NCBI GenBank assembly: GCA_016716675.1
Contig: JADJVG010000011.1
Coordinates: forward strand, 1 to 64,000
Length of the DNA stretch: 64,000 nucleotides
Direction: 5' to 3'
Origin: Hyphomicrobium sp.
GTDB lineage: Bacteria; Pseudomonadota; Alphaproteobacteria; Rhizobiales; Hyphomicrobiaceae
Below the pieces are notes generated by a model, which saw nothing but the letters and a program-made list of their open reading frames with translations, was not told the DNA's origin and ran no database searches. Every line of letters begins with the position of its first letter. Positions within the stretch are counted from its first letter, which is position 1. Below are positions 33,169 through 42,565 of the stretch, in pieces. Made by a program: the position numbers and the translations under genes.

Positions 33169-33588
33169 TTACTCCCAATCGGGCTTGCTATTGCGCATTT
33201 TCTTGACGCCGCTGCGAACGTTCTTGGCTTTGATGCGCCGTTCTTTCGAGGCGCGCGAGGGCCGCGTCTTGATGCGCGGCTTCGGCGCAATCAGCGCTTC
33301 GGCAATCAGTGCCGTCAGCCGCTTCCTCGCATCTGATCGGTTCATCTCTTGCGTGCGAAACTGATCGGCCTGGATAATCAGGACACCGTCATCTGTCAGA
33401 CGCCGACCGGCTAACCGCGCAAGCCGCGCCTTGACGCTCGGCGTCAGCTCTTCGCAGGCTTCCATGTTGAAGCGCAGTTCAACCGCAGTCGAAACCTTGT
33501 TGACGTTCTGGCCGCCTGGCCCCGACGAGCGCACAAAGCGCTCCTCGAGCAGGGTGTCGTCGATTTCGATGTCGGCATTGATGCGCAT
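33169..33588 (-). CDS. arfB: Alternative ribosome-rescue factor ArfB (peptidyl-tRNA hydrolase)
   Basis: A 139-residue protein with the release-factor GGQ loop at residues 25-27 (SSGPGGQNVNK) and a basic C-terminal tail (KTRPSRASKERRIKAKNVRSG) that enters the mRNA channel. ArfB frees peptides from ribosomes stalled on broken mRNA. The start lies one base after the stop of the oxidoreductase gene upstream, so the two are translationally coupled. Confidence 0.95.
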   Translation of the reverse strand: MRINADIEIDDTLLEERFVRSSGPGGQNVNKVSTAVELRFNMEACEELTPSVKARLARLAGRRLTDDGVLIIQADQFRTQEMNRSDARKRLTALIAEALIAPKPRIKTRPSRASKERRIKAKNVRSGVKKMRNSKPDWE

Positions 33589-33589
33589 C

Positions 33590-35218
33590 TCAGGCTCTCA
33601 CTTTGCCGCGCCACGACTGACGTTTGAAATCGCGAATAATCTCGCGCGCCGCATTCATGCCGGGAACGCCGGTGACGCCGCCGCCGGGATGAGCCCCCGA
33701 TCCACACAGATATAGTCCCGGCACCGGCATCCGGTAATTGGCATAGCCGAGCACGGGCCGCGCCGCGAACAACTGGCCGAGGCCAAGCTGGCCGTGGAAA
33801 ATATCACCATCGACGAGGCCAAAGCGGTGTTCGAGATCGAGCGGTGACAGTACCTGACGATGCAGCACGGCATTTTTGAAATTCGGCGCGTGGCGCGTCA
33901 CCGTTTCGATGACGAGATCGGCGAACGCCTGCTTCTCGTGATCGTTGGCCCAACTGCGGCCCGCCGGCAAATGCGGTGCAACGTGCTGCACGAACAAGCT
34001 GGCGACGTGCTGGCCCTTTGGCGCGAGGCTGTCATCCAAGGTCGATGGAATGAGCATCTCGACGACAGGTTCTTTTGACCAGCCATCGCGACGCGCATCG
34101 AGATAGGCGCGCTCCAGATAATCAAGCGTCGGGCCTATGACGATGCCGGAGCCATGCTGCGGGGCCAAAGTCTTTCCTGGCAGACATGTGAAGTCCGGCA
34201 GCTCAGACAAGGCCACATTCATCCGGAACGTGCCCGAGCCGCTTTTTATGGCGGTGAAATGCGCGCGCGTTTCCGGCGCAACCGCGTCTTCCGGCACATA
34301 AGCGCGGAACAAAAGTTTCGGCGGAATGTTGCTGGCAACGGCCCGCGCGCGAATTTCTTCGCCCGACGTCAGCACGACACCAGCGGCGCGCGCGCCATTC
34401 ATTTTCAACCACGCGACCTGTGCGCCAGTGCGGATCGTTGCGCCGCGCGCTTCGGCCGCCTTCGCCATCGCCTGTGTGATCGCGCCCATGCCGCCGAGCG
34501 CGTGGCCCCACACACCCGGCTTGCCATTCACTTCGCCGAAGCAGTGGTGCAGCAGCACGTAGGCCGTGCCTGGGGTGGATGGCGCCGCAAAGGCGCCGAC
34601 AATGCCATCGAACCCAAAGGCCGCTTGCGCCGTTTCATTTTCGAACCATCGACTGAGAAAATCAGCGGCACTCGCGGTGAACAGTTCAAGCAACAAACGC
34701 TGATCGTCGATTGATCGATTTAAAAGACGCCGCCCCGTCGCGCCGCCCTTGATGAGTTCCAAAATGCCGCCGCCGGCGTTCGGTGGCGTGCGCGTAATCA
34801 AATCGCGCAGCACCGCCGCTGCACGATCGAGCGCAGCATCATAGGATGGCAAAACCTCCGCATCGCGTTTTGAGAATTGCGCGATTGCCTGCTGGCGCGC
34901 AGCAAGTCCATACGGCATCAACAAGCCGCGACGGGCATCGACCGGCCAGAAATTTGCCGCCGGACGTTCGACAACTTTCAATCCATGGCGCGCGAGTTCG
35001 AGGTCGGCGATGACTTTCGGATTAAGCAAACTGACGGTGTAGGACGCGACCGAATTGCGAAACCCCGGCGCGAATTCCTCTGTGACCGCAGCGCCACCCA
35101 CGACTGGATTCTTCTCGAGCACAACCACGCTCAATCCCGCACCTGCGAGATAAGCAGCCGTCGTCAGCCCGTTATGCCCACCACCGAGAATAGCGACGTC
35201 GTATGTTTTATCAGTCAT
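33590..35218 (-). CDS. NAD(P)/FAD-dependent oxidoreductase (phytoene dehydrogenase-like, COG1233)
   Basis: A 542-residue flavoprotein. The dinucleotide-binding fingerprint is at the N-terminus: YDVAILGGGHNGLTTAAYLAGAGLSVVVLEKN (residues about 6-37), followed by VVGGAAVTEEF. The C-terminus carries the FAD-closing GLYLCGSGAHPGGGVTGVPG motif. It resembles the human PYROXD2 and CrtI-like group; substrate unknown, and no carotenoid genes are nearby. The start at 35218 (MTDKTYDVA) is chosen over a frame start 32 codons earlier. It shares a transcript with arfB. Confidence 0.9.
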   Translation of the reverse strand: MTDKTYDVAILGGGHNGLTTAAYLAGAGLSVVVLEKNPVVGGAAVTEEFAPGFRNSVASYTVSLLNPKVIADLELARHGLKVVERPAANFWPVDARRGLLMPYGLAARQQAIAQFSKRDAEVLPSYDAALDRAAAVLRDLITRTPPNAGGGILELIKGGATGRRLLNRSIDDQRLLLELFTASAADFLSRWFENETAQAAFGFDGIVGAFAAPSTPGTAYVLLHHCFGEVNGKPGVWGHALGGMGAITQAMAKAAEARGATIRTGAQVAWLKMNGARAAGVVLTSGEEIRARAVASNIPPKLLFRAYVPEDAVAPETRAHFTAIKSGSGTFRMNVALSELPDFTCLPGKTLAPQHGSGIVIGPTLDYLERAYLDARRDGWSKEPVVEMLIPSTLDDSLAPKGQHVASLFVQHVAPHLPAGRSWANDHEKQAFADLVIETVTRHAPNFKNAVLHRQVLSPLDLEHRFGLVDGDIFHGQLGLGQLFAARPVLGYANYRMPVPGLYLCGSGAHPGGGVTGVPGMNAAREIIRDFKRQSWRGKVRA

Positions 35219-35375
35219 ATTTGGGCTTTTGGCTGATGCGGGACACGTTGGCAATGCAGAAAGGTGAACACAATCCGGGCACGTACTAAGGCGCATTTGT
35301 ACTGCGCTGCACACTAAGAAACACTGAGTAATTGAAAGTTAGCATTGATCGGCGCCATCACTGCCACCACACTCC

Positions 35376-35410
35376 ACGTTAAGGTTGCATTTATTTATCG
35401 ACCTTAACGT
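35376..35410. promoter_or_regulatory. 10-base perfect inverted repeat, candidate operator
   Basis: ACGTTAAGGT (35376-35385) and ACCTTAACGT (35401-35410) are exact inverted copies with a 15-base spacer, in the divergent region between 35218 and 35457. The arm-to-arm distance is 25 bases centre to centre, too far for one CtrA box. It may serve the small membrane protein gene 46 bases downstream. Binding protein unknown. Confidence 0.45.
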
Positions 35411-35456
35411 TTGACCACCCCGGCCCGCTATGACCGGTGATGGCTCGGAGATCGCG

Positions 35457-35720
35457 ATGTCGCAAGCTCTCATCTACGCTCGGACCACTGTCCAAAGTTC
35501 GATGTCAGGTTGGCTGCTGAATGGACTTGCCTATCGCTTGGCGGGATTGGCGTTCGCAACGGTGTTGCCGGCGGCATTCTGGGTGGTTGTTGCTGCGAGC
35601 ATCGCAAACGCTGTTGGCGTGACAATCGCCGCTTCAGCTCTCGTCGCAGTCGGCGCGGTCATCGCGCTGTTTCTCGGATCGGTCTGCGCACCGATCATTT
35701 TGAAGTCCGAAGAAATCTGA
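35457..35720 (+). CDS. Small membrane protein, 87 aa
   Basis: An 87-residue hydrophobic protein with two or three membrane spans (AFATVLPAAFWVVVAASIANAVGVTIAASALVAVGAVIALFLGSV), Ala/Val-rich. Start at the ATG at 35457, after CTCGGAGATCGCG; an ATG nine codons upstream is the alternative. It is convergent with the Cys-rich secreted protein gene. Family not recognised. Confidence 0.6.
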   Translation: MSQALIYARTTVQSSMSGWLLNGLAYRLAGLAFATVLPAAFWVVVAASIANAVGVTIAASALVAVGAVIALFLGSVCAPIILKSEEI

Positions 35721-35740
35721 TCGCGTCGTCGCACGCTCGC

Positions 35741-36058
35741 TCACGCACCCCAGCCACATCTGAGTTCGCGGCAAACTTTGCCCGCGCTCCCCGCGATCGA
35801 ACATTTCGCCGTGACGAACCGGCAGGTGCGGCAACTGTAGCTCGACAAGCAACCGCGATAGCTGCCCTTCTTTGAGTAGTTGCAGGTGAGAACCGTTTGG
35901 CAATCGCGTTGCGGGTTGATCGCACCGTTGGGGCCCTGCTGAGCCGCCGCGGGCGAAGACATCAAGCTCGTCACGTTTAAGAGCAGTGTCAGGACCAGCA
36001 TCAGGGTCGGAGCGAAGATCGCGGACGGGCCAGAAAAAGTGGCTGATCGAAGGGCCAT
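35741..36058 (-). CDS. Small secreted cysteine-rich protein
   Basis: A 105-residue exported protein. The start at 36058 has GGAGGAG upstream. The signal peptide ends near SSPAAAQQ (about residue 40). The mature 65 residues contain nine cysteines (CQTVLTC, GCLSSYSCRTC, KCSIAG, VCRELRC). Such density suggests several disulfides or metal binding. Not recognised as a known family. Confidence 0.65.
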   Translation of the reverse strand: MALRSATFSGPSAIFAPTLMLVLTLLLNVTSLMSSPAAAQQGPNGAINPQRDCQTVLTCNYSKKGSYRGCLSSYSCRTCRFVTAKCSIAGSAGKVCRELRCGWGA

Positions 36059-36158
36059 GGCGGAACTCCTCCAAGTTGTAGAGCACCTGGAGGGAGCTTC
36101 TCGCAATTAACGGGGGTGCGCAAGGCTCCCCCGTCTCAAACTTGATGCGCTGGTTACT

Positions 36159-37055
36159 CTACTCGGCCGCCGCCCGCTTCTTCGGCGTTACCAGCGCGGT
36201 GTAGTCGTTCAACAGCATCTCGGTGATCGCTGCCGGTTTGTAGCGATGCTCACCGATTTCCGAAACCGGCGTGATTTCAGCAGCCGTTCCGGTGATGAAG
36301 CATTCGGTGAACGAGCCGAGTTCGTCGGGCATGATGGCCCGCTCAATCACCTCGATACCGCGCGCTTTGGCAAGGCCGATGACTGTGCGGCGCGTGATGC
36401 CATCGAGGAAGCAATCTGGATCGGGCGTATGGATTGCGCCGTCCTTGATCAGGAACACGTTAGCGCCCGTGCATTCGGCGACGCGGCCGCGATAATCGAG
36501 CATCAACGCATCGGAATACCCAGCGCGCTCGGCGCGGTGTTTCTCGATCGTGCAGATCATATAAAGGCCGGCGGCCTTGGCCTTGCAGGGCGCACACGCC
36601 GGATCCGGGCGGCGGTAAACCGCGTGGGTCAAGCGGATGCCCTTGAGGCGCTGCTCCATGGGGAAGTACGAACCCCAGTTCCACGCCGCGATGGCGAGAT
36701 GAATTTTCGAATGCTGGGCAGAGACACCCATCTGTTCACTGCCGCGCCAAGCGATGGGGCGCACATAACAGTCGGAAAGATTATTGGCGGCAACCGTATC
36801 GCGGCACGCCTGATCGATCTCGGCCACCGTATAGGGAATTTCGAAATCCATGATCTTGGCGCCTGCGATCAGGCGCTCGGAATGTTCGGTCAACTTAAAG
36901 ATCTCACCGCCGTAGGCGCGTTCACCCTCGAAGATGGCGCTGGCGTAATGCAGGGCGTGCGTCAGCAGATGGACCTGGGCATCCCGCCACGGCACCAGCT
37001 TGCCGTCAAACCAGATAAAGCCGTCGCGGTCGTGATAGGGAACGAGGTCTGCCAT
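36159..37055 (-). CDS. ilvE: Branched-chain amino acid aminotransferase
   Basis: A 298-residue fold-type IV PLP enzyme that makes valine, leucine and isoleucine from their oxoacids. The start is at 37055 (MADLVPYHDRDGF), with AAGGA upstream. Signatures are IWFDGKLVPWRDAQVHLLTHALHYASAIFEGERAY, the alphaproteobacterial CKAKAAGLYMICTIEKHRAE stretch around the PLP lysine, and GTAAEITPVSEIG near the end. Length matches IlvE. Monocistronic as far as can be seen. Confidence 0.95.
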   Translation of the reverse strand: MADLVPYHDRDGFIWFDGKLVPWRDAQVHLLTHALHYASAIFEGERAYGGEIFKLTEHSERLIAGAKIMDFEIPYTVAEIDQACRDTVAANNLSDCYVRPIAWRGSEQMGVSAQHSKIHLAIAAWNWGSYFPMEQRLKGIRLTHAVYRRPDPACAPCKAKAAGLYMICTIEKHRAERAGYSDALMLDYRGRVAECTGANVFLIKDGAIHTPDPDCFLDGITRRTVIGLAKARGIEVIERAIMPDELGSFTECFITGTAAEITPVSEIGEHRYKPAAITEMLLNDYTALVTPKKRAAAE

Positions 37056-37267
37056 GGAGAAGTTTTCCTTGATACTTTTCTTAAGGCTTGCGCTGCCCGA
37101 ACGCCCCAAACGGGCATTCAACAATATTCAGCGGTGAGAAGATGACCTGAGTGCCTTAACGCCCCTCCGGCTAGGCTTCAAGATGCCCAGCCTCGAGCTA
37201 TGACGCCAAAGCGGTGTTTGTCACTATTTGACTTGAAACATGGACCGATCAAGGCCAATAAGTCAAC

Positions 37268-37930
37268 ATGACTGACATAAACTCTCAACGCGTCGCCGCG
37301 CCACGTTCGAGCCCCATGAGTTCAGCCAAGACCGCCGCCCAGCCTGCAGGCACCAGCGAGCGGGTGCCAGACGTCGATATCGTATCGTACGTCGAACTGT
37401 TCTATTTCGCCTACCGGGAATTCACCGGCGATCCCGACGCTATTCTGGAACAATACGGGTTTGGCCGGGCCCACCACCGGGTGCTGCATTTCGTTGCCCG
37501 CAACCCCGGACTTAAAGTCGCGGAACTGCTCGTTATCCTCAAAATCACCAAACAGAGCTTGGCCCGCGTCCTCAAACAATTGGTGGACGAAGGTTTCATC
37601 GTCCAGCGCGCCGGCGACGAAGACCGCCGCGAACGGCGGCTGTATATGTCGGCAAAAGGCGCGCGGCTGACCGAAAAACTCACCCAAATCCAAATCAAAC
37701 GCATTGCGGACGCGCTGCATCAGGTCGGGCCCGGCGCCCAGCGTCATGTCCGCCAATTTCTTTTCGCAATGATTGCCGATAAAGATCGCCCGCATGTCGA
37801 GGCCCTGCTGAAGGTTGCAGCGGGCCAAAGCGGCCCCACAAAAGCGGAGGTCCTAGCGAATGAAGACCGTCAGCGCATCGGGCCGCAGCGAACCGCTCTC
37901 CGACAACGCTCCGCATATTCTTGTGGTTGA
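37268..37930 (+). CDS. MarR-family transcriptional regulator (PetP-like)
   Basis: A 220-residue winged-helix regulator: a 40-residue leader, then YGFGRAHHRVLHFVARNPGLKVAELL and KITKQSLARVLKQLVDEGFI, with the DEDRRERRLYMSAKG wing. Its last 24 codons overlap the start of the response regulator gene (37860) by 71 bases. In Rhodobacter a MarR protein (PetP) sits directly upstream of the response regulator PetR, and both are needed for bc1 complex expression. The same pairing here suggests, but does not prove, that role; petABC is 21 kb away. Confidence 0.88.
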   Translation: MTDINSQRVAAPRSSPMSSAKTAAQPAGTSERVPDVDIVSYVELFYFAYREFTGDPDAILEQYGFGRAHHRVLHFVARNPGLKVAELLVILKITKQSLARVLKQLVDEGFIVQRAGDEDRRERRLYMSAKGARLTEKLTQIQIKRIADALHQVGPGAQRHVRQFLFAMIADKDRPHVEALLKVAAGQSGPTKAEVLANEDRQRIGPQRTALRQRSAYSCG

Positions 37931-38579
37931 TGATGACCAGAAGATCCGCGCCCTGCTCGGCCGCTTTTTGACGAGCAACGGCTTCCGCGTCACGGAAGCC
38001 AGCGACGCCGGATCGGCCCGCTCCTATATGCGCGGCCTCGCCTTCGATCTGGTGCTGCTGGACGTGATGATGCCGGGCGAATCTGGCCTCAGCCTAGCGC
38101 GCGACCTCAAAGCCACCCGGCCCGTACCGATCTGCATGTTGACGGCACTAACGGACGCCGAGGACCGCATTTCCGGGCTTGAAGCCGGCGTTGACGATTA
38201 CGTTTCAAAGCCATTCGAACCGCGCGAACTGCTGCTGCGCATCAAGAACATTTTGCGCCGTGACCAGACGCCGAGCCAATCGTGCCGCGATGATATCCGC
38301 ATGGGGCCGTGCGTGTTCAACATCACCCGCGGTGAACTCAAGCGCGATGATGAGACTGTAAAATTGACCGAGCGCGAGCGCGATCTGATGCGGCTGTTCG
38401 CACAGCGAATCGGCCTGCCGGTGCCACGGCACGAACTTTCCAGCGACGAGAGTACGGGAAGCGAGCGCGCCATCGACGTGCAGATCAATCGCCTGCGCCG
38501 GAAGATCGAATGTGACCCGTCGAACCCCGTCTATCTACAGACGGTGCGCGGCAAGGGGTATATCCTCTACACCGATTGA
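37860..38579 (+). CDS. Response regulator, OmpR family (PetR-like)
   Basis: A 239-residue regulator. The receiver has the acidic cluster VDDDQK (residues 23-28), phospho-acceptor Asp68 (LVLLDVMMPGE), Thr in MLTALTD and KPF. The winged helix ends TVRGKGYILYTD. The start at 37860 lies inside the MarR gene; a later start within the first 18 residues is possible because family similarity begins at PHILVVDDD. The kinase gene follows after 30 bases, forming a MarR/regulator/kinase operon. Confidence 0.92.
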   Translation: MKTVSASGRSEPLSDNAPHILVVDDDQKIRALLGRFLTSNGFRVTEASDAGSARSYMRGLAFDLVLLDVMMPGESGLSLARDLKATRPVPICMLTALTDAEDRISGLEAGVDDYVSKPFEPRELLLRIKNILRRDQTPSQSCRDDIRMGPCVFNITRGELKRDDETVKLTERERDLMRLFAQRIGLPVPRHELSSDESTGSERAIDVQINRLRRKIECDPSNPVYLQTVRGKGYILYTD

Positions 38580-38609
38580 CCCTTCAGCGCCTTTCAGGAA
38601 CATTCGATC

Positions 38610-40026
38610 ATGGTCGCGGAACGCGATACGCGTTCAGAAACGAGAGCGAGCATCCGATCCTGGTTCAAACAGGTGCGGCAGAGTACCCTTGTGCAGCGGG
38701 CGCTGGCGCTGCTGTCGGAATTGATGCCCAAAGGGCTCTATACCCGCGCGCTGTTGATTATCATCACGCCCATCGTCGTGCTCGAAGGCGTGATCGCGTT
38801 CGCGTTCATGGAGCGCCACTGGCAAGCGGTCACGCGGCGCCTATCAGAAGCGACGGCGCGCGATATTGCGGCTTTGATTCAGGTCTATGAAGACGTGCCG
38901 CAAGCCGACGGACCGCAGAAAATCATCGACCTCGCCCGCGATCGCCTTGGCCTCACGATGGAGGTTTTGCCGCCCGGCGATCTGCCGCCACCGAAGCCGA
39001 AGCCGCTGTTCGCACTGCTCGACCGCGCGCTCTCCAACGAGTTGCGCCGCCACGTCCAGTTGCCGTTCTGGATCGACACCGTTGGCGCCGCCAAGAATGT
39101 CGAAATCCGCGTCAAGCATGACAATGGCATTCTGCGGTTTATCGCGACCCGCAGCCAGACGTATGCCTCGAACTCCCACATCTTCCTGCTGTGGATGGTC
39201 GGCACGTCCATTATTCTGCTGACGGTCGCGATCCTGTTTTTGCGCAATCAAATCCGGCCCATTCTGCGGCTGGCGGATGCAGCCGATGCGTTCGGCAAAG
39301 GCCGCGCAATATCCGAAGACTTCCGCCCCCGCGGCGCGCGAAGTGCGCCAGGCCGCCGTGGCGTTTCTACAGATGCGTGATCGTATCACCACGCACGTCG
39401 AACAACGCACAACCATGCTGGCCGGTGTCAGCCATGACCTGCGCACCGTTCTAACGCGCTTCAAACTTGAACTGGCGATGCTCGAAGATACGCCCGAAGT
39501 GCGCTCGCTGTCGGCTGACGTCAACGAGATGCAGCATATGCTGGAAGACTATCTCGCCTTCGCCAAGGGCGATGGTGGTGAAGAGGCCAAGCCCACGAAC
39601 CTGCGCGATCTGCTGGAGGAGATCTATGAGGAATCGCAGATCTACGGCAGCGCCATCGAACTCAAAATGCGCAAACGCGATGAAGGACTGGTTTTGCCGC
39701 TCAAGCGTCAGGCATTGAAGCGGGCCATCACCAACCTCGTCACCAACGCTGCGCGCTTCGGCGACAACATCATCATCCGCGCCGCGACCGAGGGCCAATG
39801 GGTGCGCATCGAGGTCGATGACGATGGCCCCGGCATTCCACCATCCGAGCGCGAGAACGTTTTCCGGGCGTTCTATCGTCTCGACCACGCCCGCAATCAG
39901 GATGACGGCAACAGTGGCCTAGGACTCGCCATTGCGCGCGACATCGCCAAGAGCCACGGCGGCGAAATCGCGCTTGGCGAAAGCTCGATGGGCGGCTTGC
40001 GCGACATCATTTCCCTTCCGCTGTAA
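38610..40026 (+). pseudogene. Sensor histidine kinase interrupted by a frameshift
   Basis: Read in two frames: 38610-39380 gives the sensor half, 39277-40026 the catalytic half. The first has membrane segments near residues 47-67 and 190-212 and a HAMP region running to AISEDFRPRGAR. The second has REVRQAAVAFLQMRDR, the H-box GVSHDLRTVLTRFKLE, NLVTNAARFG, DDDGPGIP and NSGLGLAIA. The expected joint is DFRPRGAREVRQAA; here two bases are missing from the GCGCGC run near 39335-39341 (or one C is extra in the C run just before it). Everything else is intact, so a sequencing indel or very recent mutation is likely. Confidence 0.88.
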
Positions 40027-40284
40027 TCAATAAATCCGGTGCCCTGGTCGCCCACCGGCCACGACACGCCGAGCACACAAAATTGTGAGTTGAGTGTCAT
40101 GTTATGTCGTTACATAAAGATCTCAAGACGGTTTCACCACACAACCCGTCGGAACAGCCCGCCCGCTAACGGTCTCCTCCTCCCTCCGGGGCGGGTTTGT
40201 AAGCTGCGGCAGTCTTATTTGAGGCTGCACCCTGCAAGAAAAAGGGGTCGCGCACCGAAGACAGATCATCGGAACCCAGCCTGA

Positions 40285-41112
40285 TCACTGTCCGAGGTCG
40301 CGGCCTCTTTTCTTGGCCGCCAGCACCGCATCCGTCATCAAGCTCTGCAAGCCATCGGCATCGCGCATCAGCACGGCGAGTGCGGCAGCCGTCGTGCCGC
40401 CGGGCGACGTCACATTCTGGCGCAACGTGCCGGCATCGAGTGGCGAGCGATGCAGAAGCTCGCCGGCGCCCGAAACGGTCGCGCGCGCCAGCGCCGTTGC
40501 GGTCTCGGCGTCGAGACCGGCCGCGCGCCCGGCTTCAGCCAGACACTCGGCCAGCAAAAACACATAAGCCGGTCCCGAGCCCGAGACGGCGGTTACGGCG
40601 TCGATCAGGCCTTCATCACGCACCCAAACCACCTCGCCGACAGCGCTCAACAGCGCGTCGCAGGTCGCCTTTTGCGCGGCCGTCAGGTGGGCGTTGCCGA
40701 CCGCGCCGGTAATGCCGCGCCCGATAGCGGCGGGCGTGTTCGGCATGGCGCGTACCACTGCGATACCCGGCGCCAGATGCTTTTCAAAACTTGCGATCGA
40801 ACGTCCGGCGGCAATCGACAGCACGACCGTGTCAGGCCCGGCAAGTTTGGCGAGCGGCGCAAAAACCTGATCCATAACCTGCGGTTTGACGGCTGCAACG
40901 ATGACAGCGGGCGGCGCATCGAGCGCGGCATAAGCCGCTTCGGCCCGGATACCGTGCTGACTGACGACAGCTGCGGTTTCAGCCGACAATGCCGGCTCCT
41001 GGATCAGGATCGAGGATGCAGGCAGGCCACGCGCCAGCCACCCCTGCATCAGGGCCGTGCCCATCTTGCCTGCTCCGGCGAGGAGAACGGTTCCACCAAC
41101 TGAAAGGGACAT
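40285..41112 (-). CDS. proC: Pyrroline-5-carboxylate reductase
   Basis: A 275-residue NAD(P)H-dependent enzyme for the last step of proline synthesis. The N-terminal Rossmann motif is VLLAGAGKMGTALMQGWLARG. RAMPNTPAAIGRGITG and the C-terminal AVSGSGPAYVFLLAECLAEAG, then VTSPGGTTAAALAVL are ProC hallmarks. The YbjN gene lies 39 bases upstream on the same strand, an arrangement common in Rhizobiales. Confidence 0.95.
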   Translation of the reverse strand: MSLSVGGTVLLAGAGKMGTALMQGWLARGLPASSILIQEPALSAETAAVVSQHGIRAEAAYAALDAPPAVIVAAVKPQVMDQVFAPLAKLAGPDTVVLSIAAGRSIASFEKHLAPGIAVVRAMPNTPAAIGRGITGAVGNAHLTAAQKATCDALLSAVGEVVWVRDEGLIDAVTAVSGSGPAYVFLLAECLAEAGRAAGLDAETATALARATVSGAGELLHRSPLDAGTLRQNVTSPGGTTAAALAVLMRDADGLQSLMTDAVLAAKKRGRDLGQ

Positions 41113-41151
41113 GACGCGACTACCGGGTTTGAGAGATGTTGAAGCGCGGAC

Positions 41152-41649
41152 TTACGCGCGACCCTCGGTCTCGAACATGGTCGAAACCAGAGCTTCCTTG
41201 CTCTCCTTACCCGCCCAGACGACGAACTGGAAGGCCTGATAGTAGCGCTCGCAGCCTTCCAAAGCCGCTTTCAGCATGGCTTCGCACTGGCGCACGGTCG
41301 GCACCGCGCCATTCAGCAGCAGTGCATGACGGAACATAACGAGGCCTTCCTGGGTCCACAGATCGAAGTGGCCGAGCCACAGCTGCTCATTGATCTGGGC
41401 AACGAGGCGGTACATTTCCGGCAAGCGGTTTTCCGGCACGCGGAAATCGAAGGCGCATGCGAGGTGCAGCGCTTCCAGATCGTCACGCCAATTGAGCGAG
41501 ATGTGATAATCCGTCCAGGTGCCGGCAACGATCAACGTCAGCTCATCGTCACTCGAACGCTCTGCCGGCCAATCGTGGCTGTGGGCCAGTTGTTCGATCA
41601 GATCAATGGGGTTCATGTGGCGGTCGGTGCTGCGTTCGGCAAAAGCCAT
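41152..41649 (-). CDS. YbjN-domain protein
   Basis: A 165-residue cytoplasmic protein of the YbjN family, which adopts a secretion-chaperone-like fold. Family traits are ERSSDDELTLIVAGTWTDYHISLNWRDDLEALHLACAFDFRVPE, INEQLWLGHFDLWTQEGLVMFRHALLL and CERYYQAFQFVVWAGKES. Role unclear; adjacent to proC in the same direction. The first ATG is used, since relatives also have about 12 residues before NPIDLIE. Confidence 0.85.
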   Translation of the reverse strand: MAFAERSTDRHMNPIDLIEQLAHSHDWPAERSSDDELTLIVAGTWTDYHISLNWRDDLEALHLACAFDFRVPENRLPEMYRLVAQINEQLWLGHFDLWTQEGLVMFRHALLLNGAVPTVRQCEAMLKAALEGCERYYQAFQFVVWAGKESKEALVSTMFETEGRA

Positions 41650-42058
41650 ATCGTGCGAATCCTTTTCATGCGCGCCCCTGCGAAGGGGTGGCGGCAGCGC
41701 TGCAATTCACCATCAACGCGAGACTTGAAATACAAATCCTCAAACGCGAGTTCTGGGCAATAGCCGCTACCTGACCGTGGCCGGACAAAAACAGAGGCCC
41801 ATGCGAGTCGCAAGGCGACCCTCATGGCTTGCATGCCTTGTCCACGGTCAAAGTGGCGAGAGCCCGCAAATGCCGATCAAAATCGGCAGATTCCACGAAA
41901 ATGCGGGAGAAGTCGCAATATGATGTGGACGAGCACACGGCTGCAATTCAGCCACGATCCGATTCCGCCAATCGCGAGTTACAGGCGGCGCAAAACACGA
42001 GCTTCGGCGGCGTTGCCGCGCGCCCAATTTGCACGGCGCCTCTGAAACGCACGAGCCA
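41650..42058. other. Intergenic region
   Basis: About 410 bases between two minus-strand genes. A small hairpin GCCGATCAAAATCGGC lies at 41871-41886 on the way, without a clear T run. Open frames here are reading-frame shadows with biased composition. No gene is supported. Confidence 0.4.
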
Positions 42059-42322
42059 CTATACGCTGGAACGGCCAGCGACGATTGCTTCCAGCGCCGC
42101 GACACGCTTGGCGAGCGCTTCGTTCTCCTCGCGCGCCTTCTGTGCCATGGCTTTGACGGCTTCGAAGTCTTCGCGCGCCACGACATCCATATCGCGCAGG
42201 AAGCGCTCGGTCTGGCTCTTGAAGAGAGACTGAGCCTCGGTCTTCATGCCCTCGGCGGCGCCAGCGGCATCGGTCATAAGCTTGGCAAAGTCGTCAAAGA
42301 TGCGGTTGGTCGTCTGGGTCAT
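42059..42322 (-). CDS. UbiK/BMFP-type accessory factor
   Basis: An 87-residue helical protein: MTQTTNRIFDDFAKLMTDAAGAAEGMKTE, then a second helix with REDFEAVKAMAQKAREENEALAKRVAALE. This is the brain-membrane-fusogenic (BMFP) layout of UbiK (YqiC), an accessory factor for ubiquinone synthesis that forms trimeric coiled coils. The ATG at 42322 is preferred to a GTG two codons earlier. It diverges from lgt. Confidence 0.85.
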   Translation of the reverse strand: MTQTTNRIFDDFAKLMTDAAGAAEGMKTEAQSLFKSQTERFLRDMDVVAREDFEAVKAMAQKAREENEALAKRVAALEAIVAGRSSV

Positions 42323-42565
42323 CGGCACGGGCCCTATGCGAAATCCTCGGTGTTAGAGGAATATGACCGCCCGTCCCCGGGGCTGCAAGGCTTGATCTCA
42401 ATTTGAGCCTCTGCACCGTGCCGCGCCCTCCGATGGTCAGCCGTCAACCCAGCCTTGACAGCGCGGCGGGCATAGCGAAAACCGGGGCACGCCTGCTCGC
42501 GGCGGCCCACGGCGCAGAATACGCCCGGGTTTGCCAGAACCGGCAAACGAGGATACCGAGACCCG

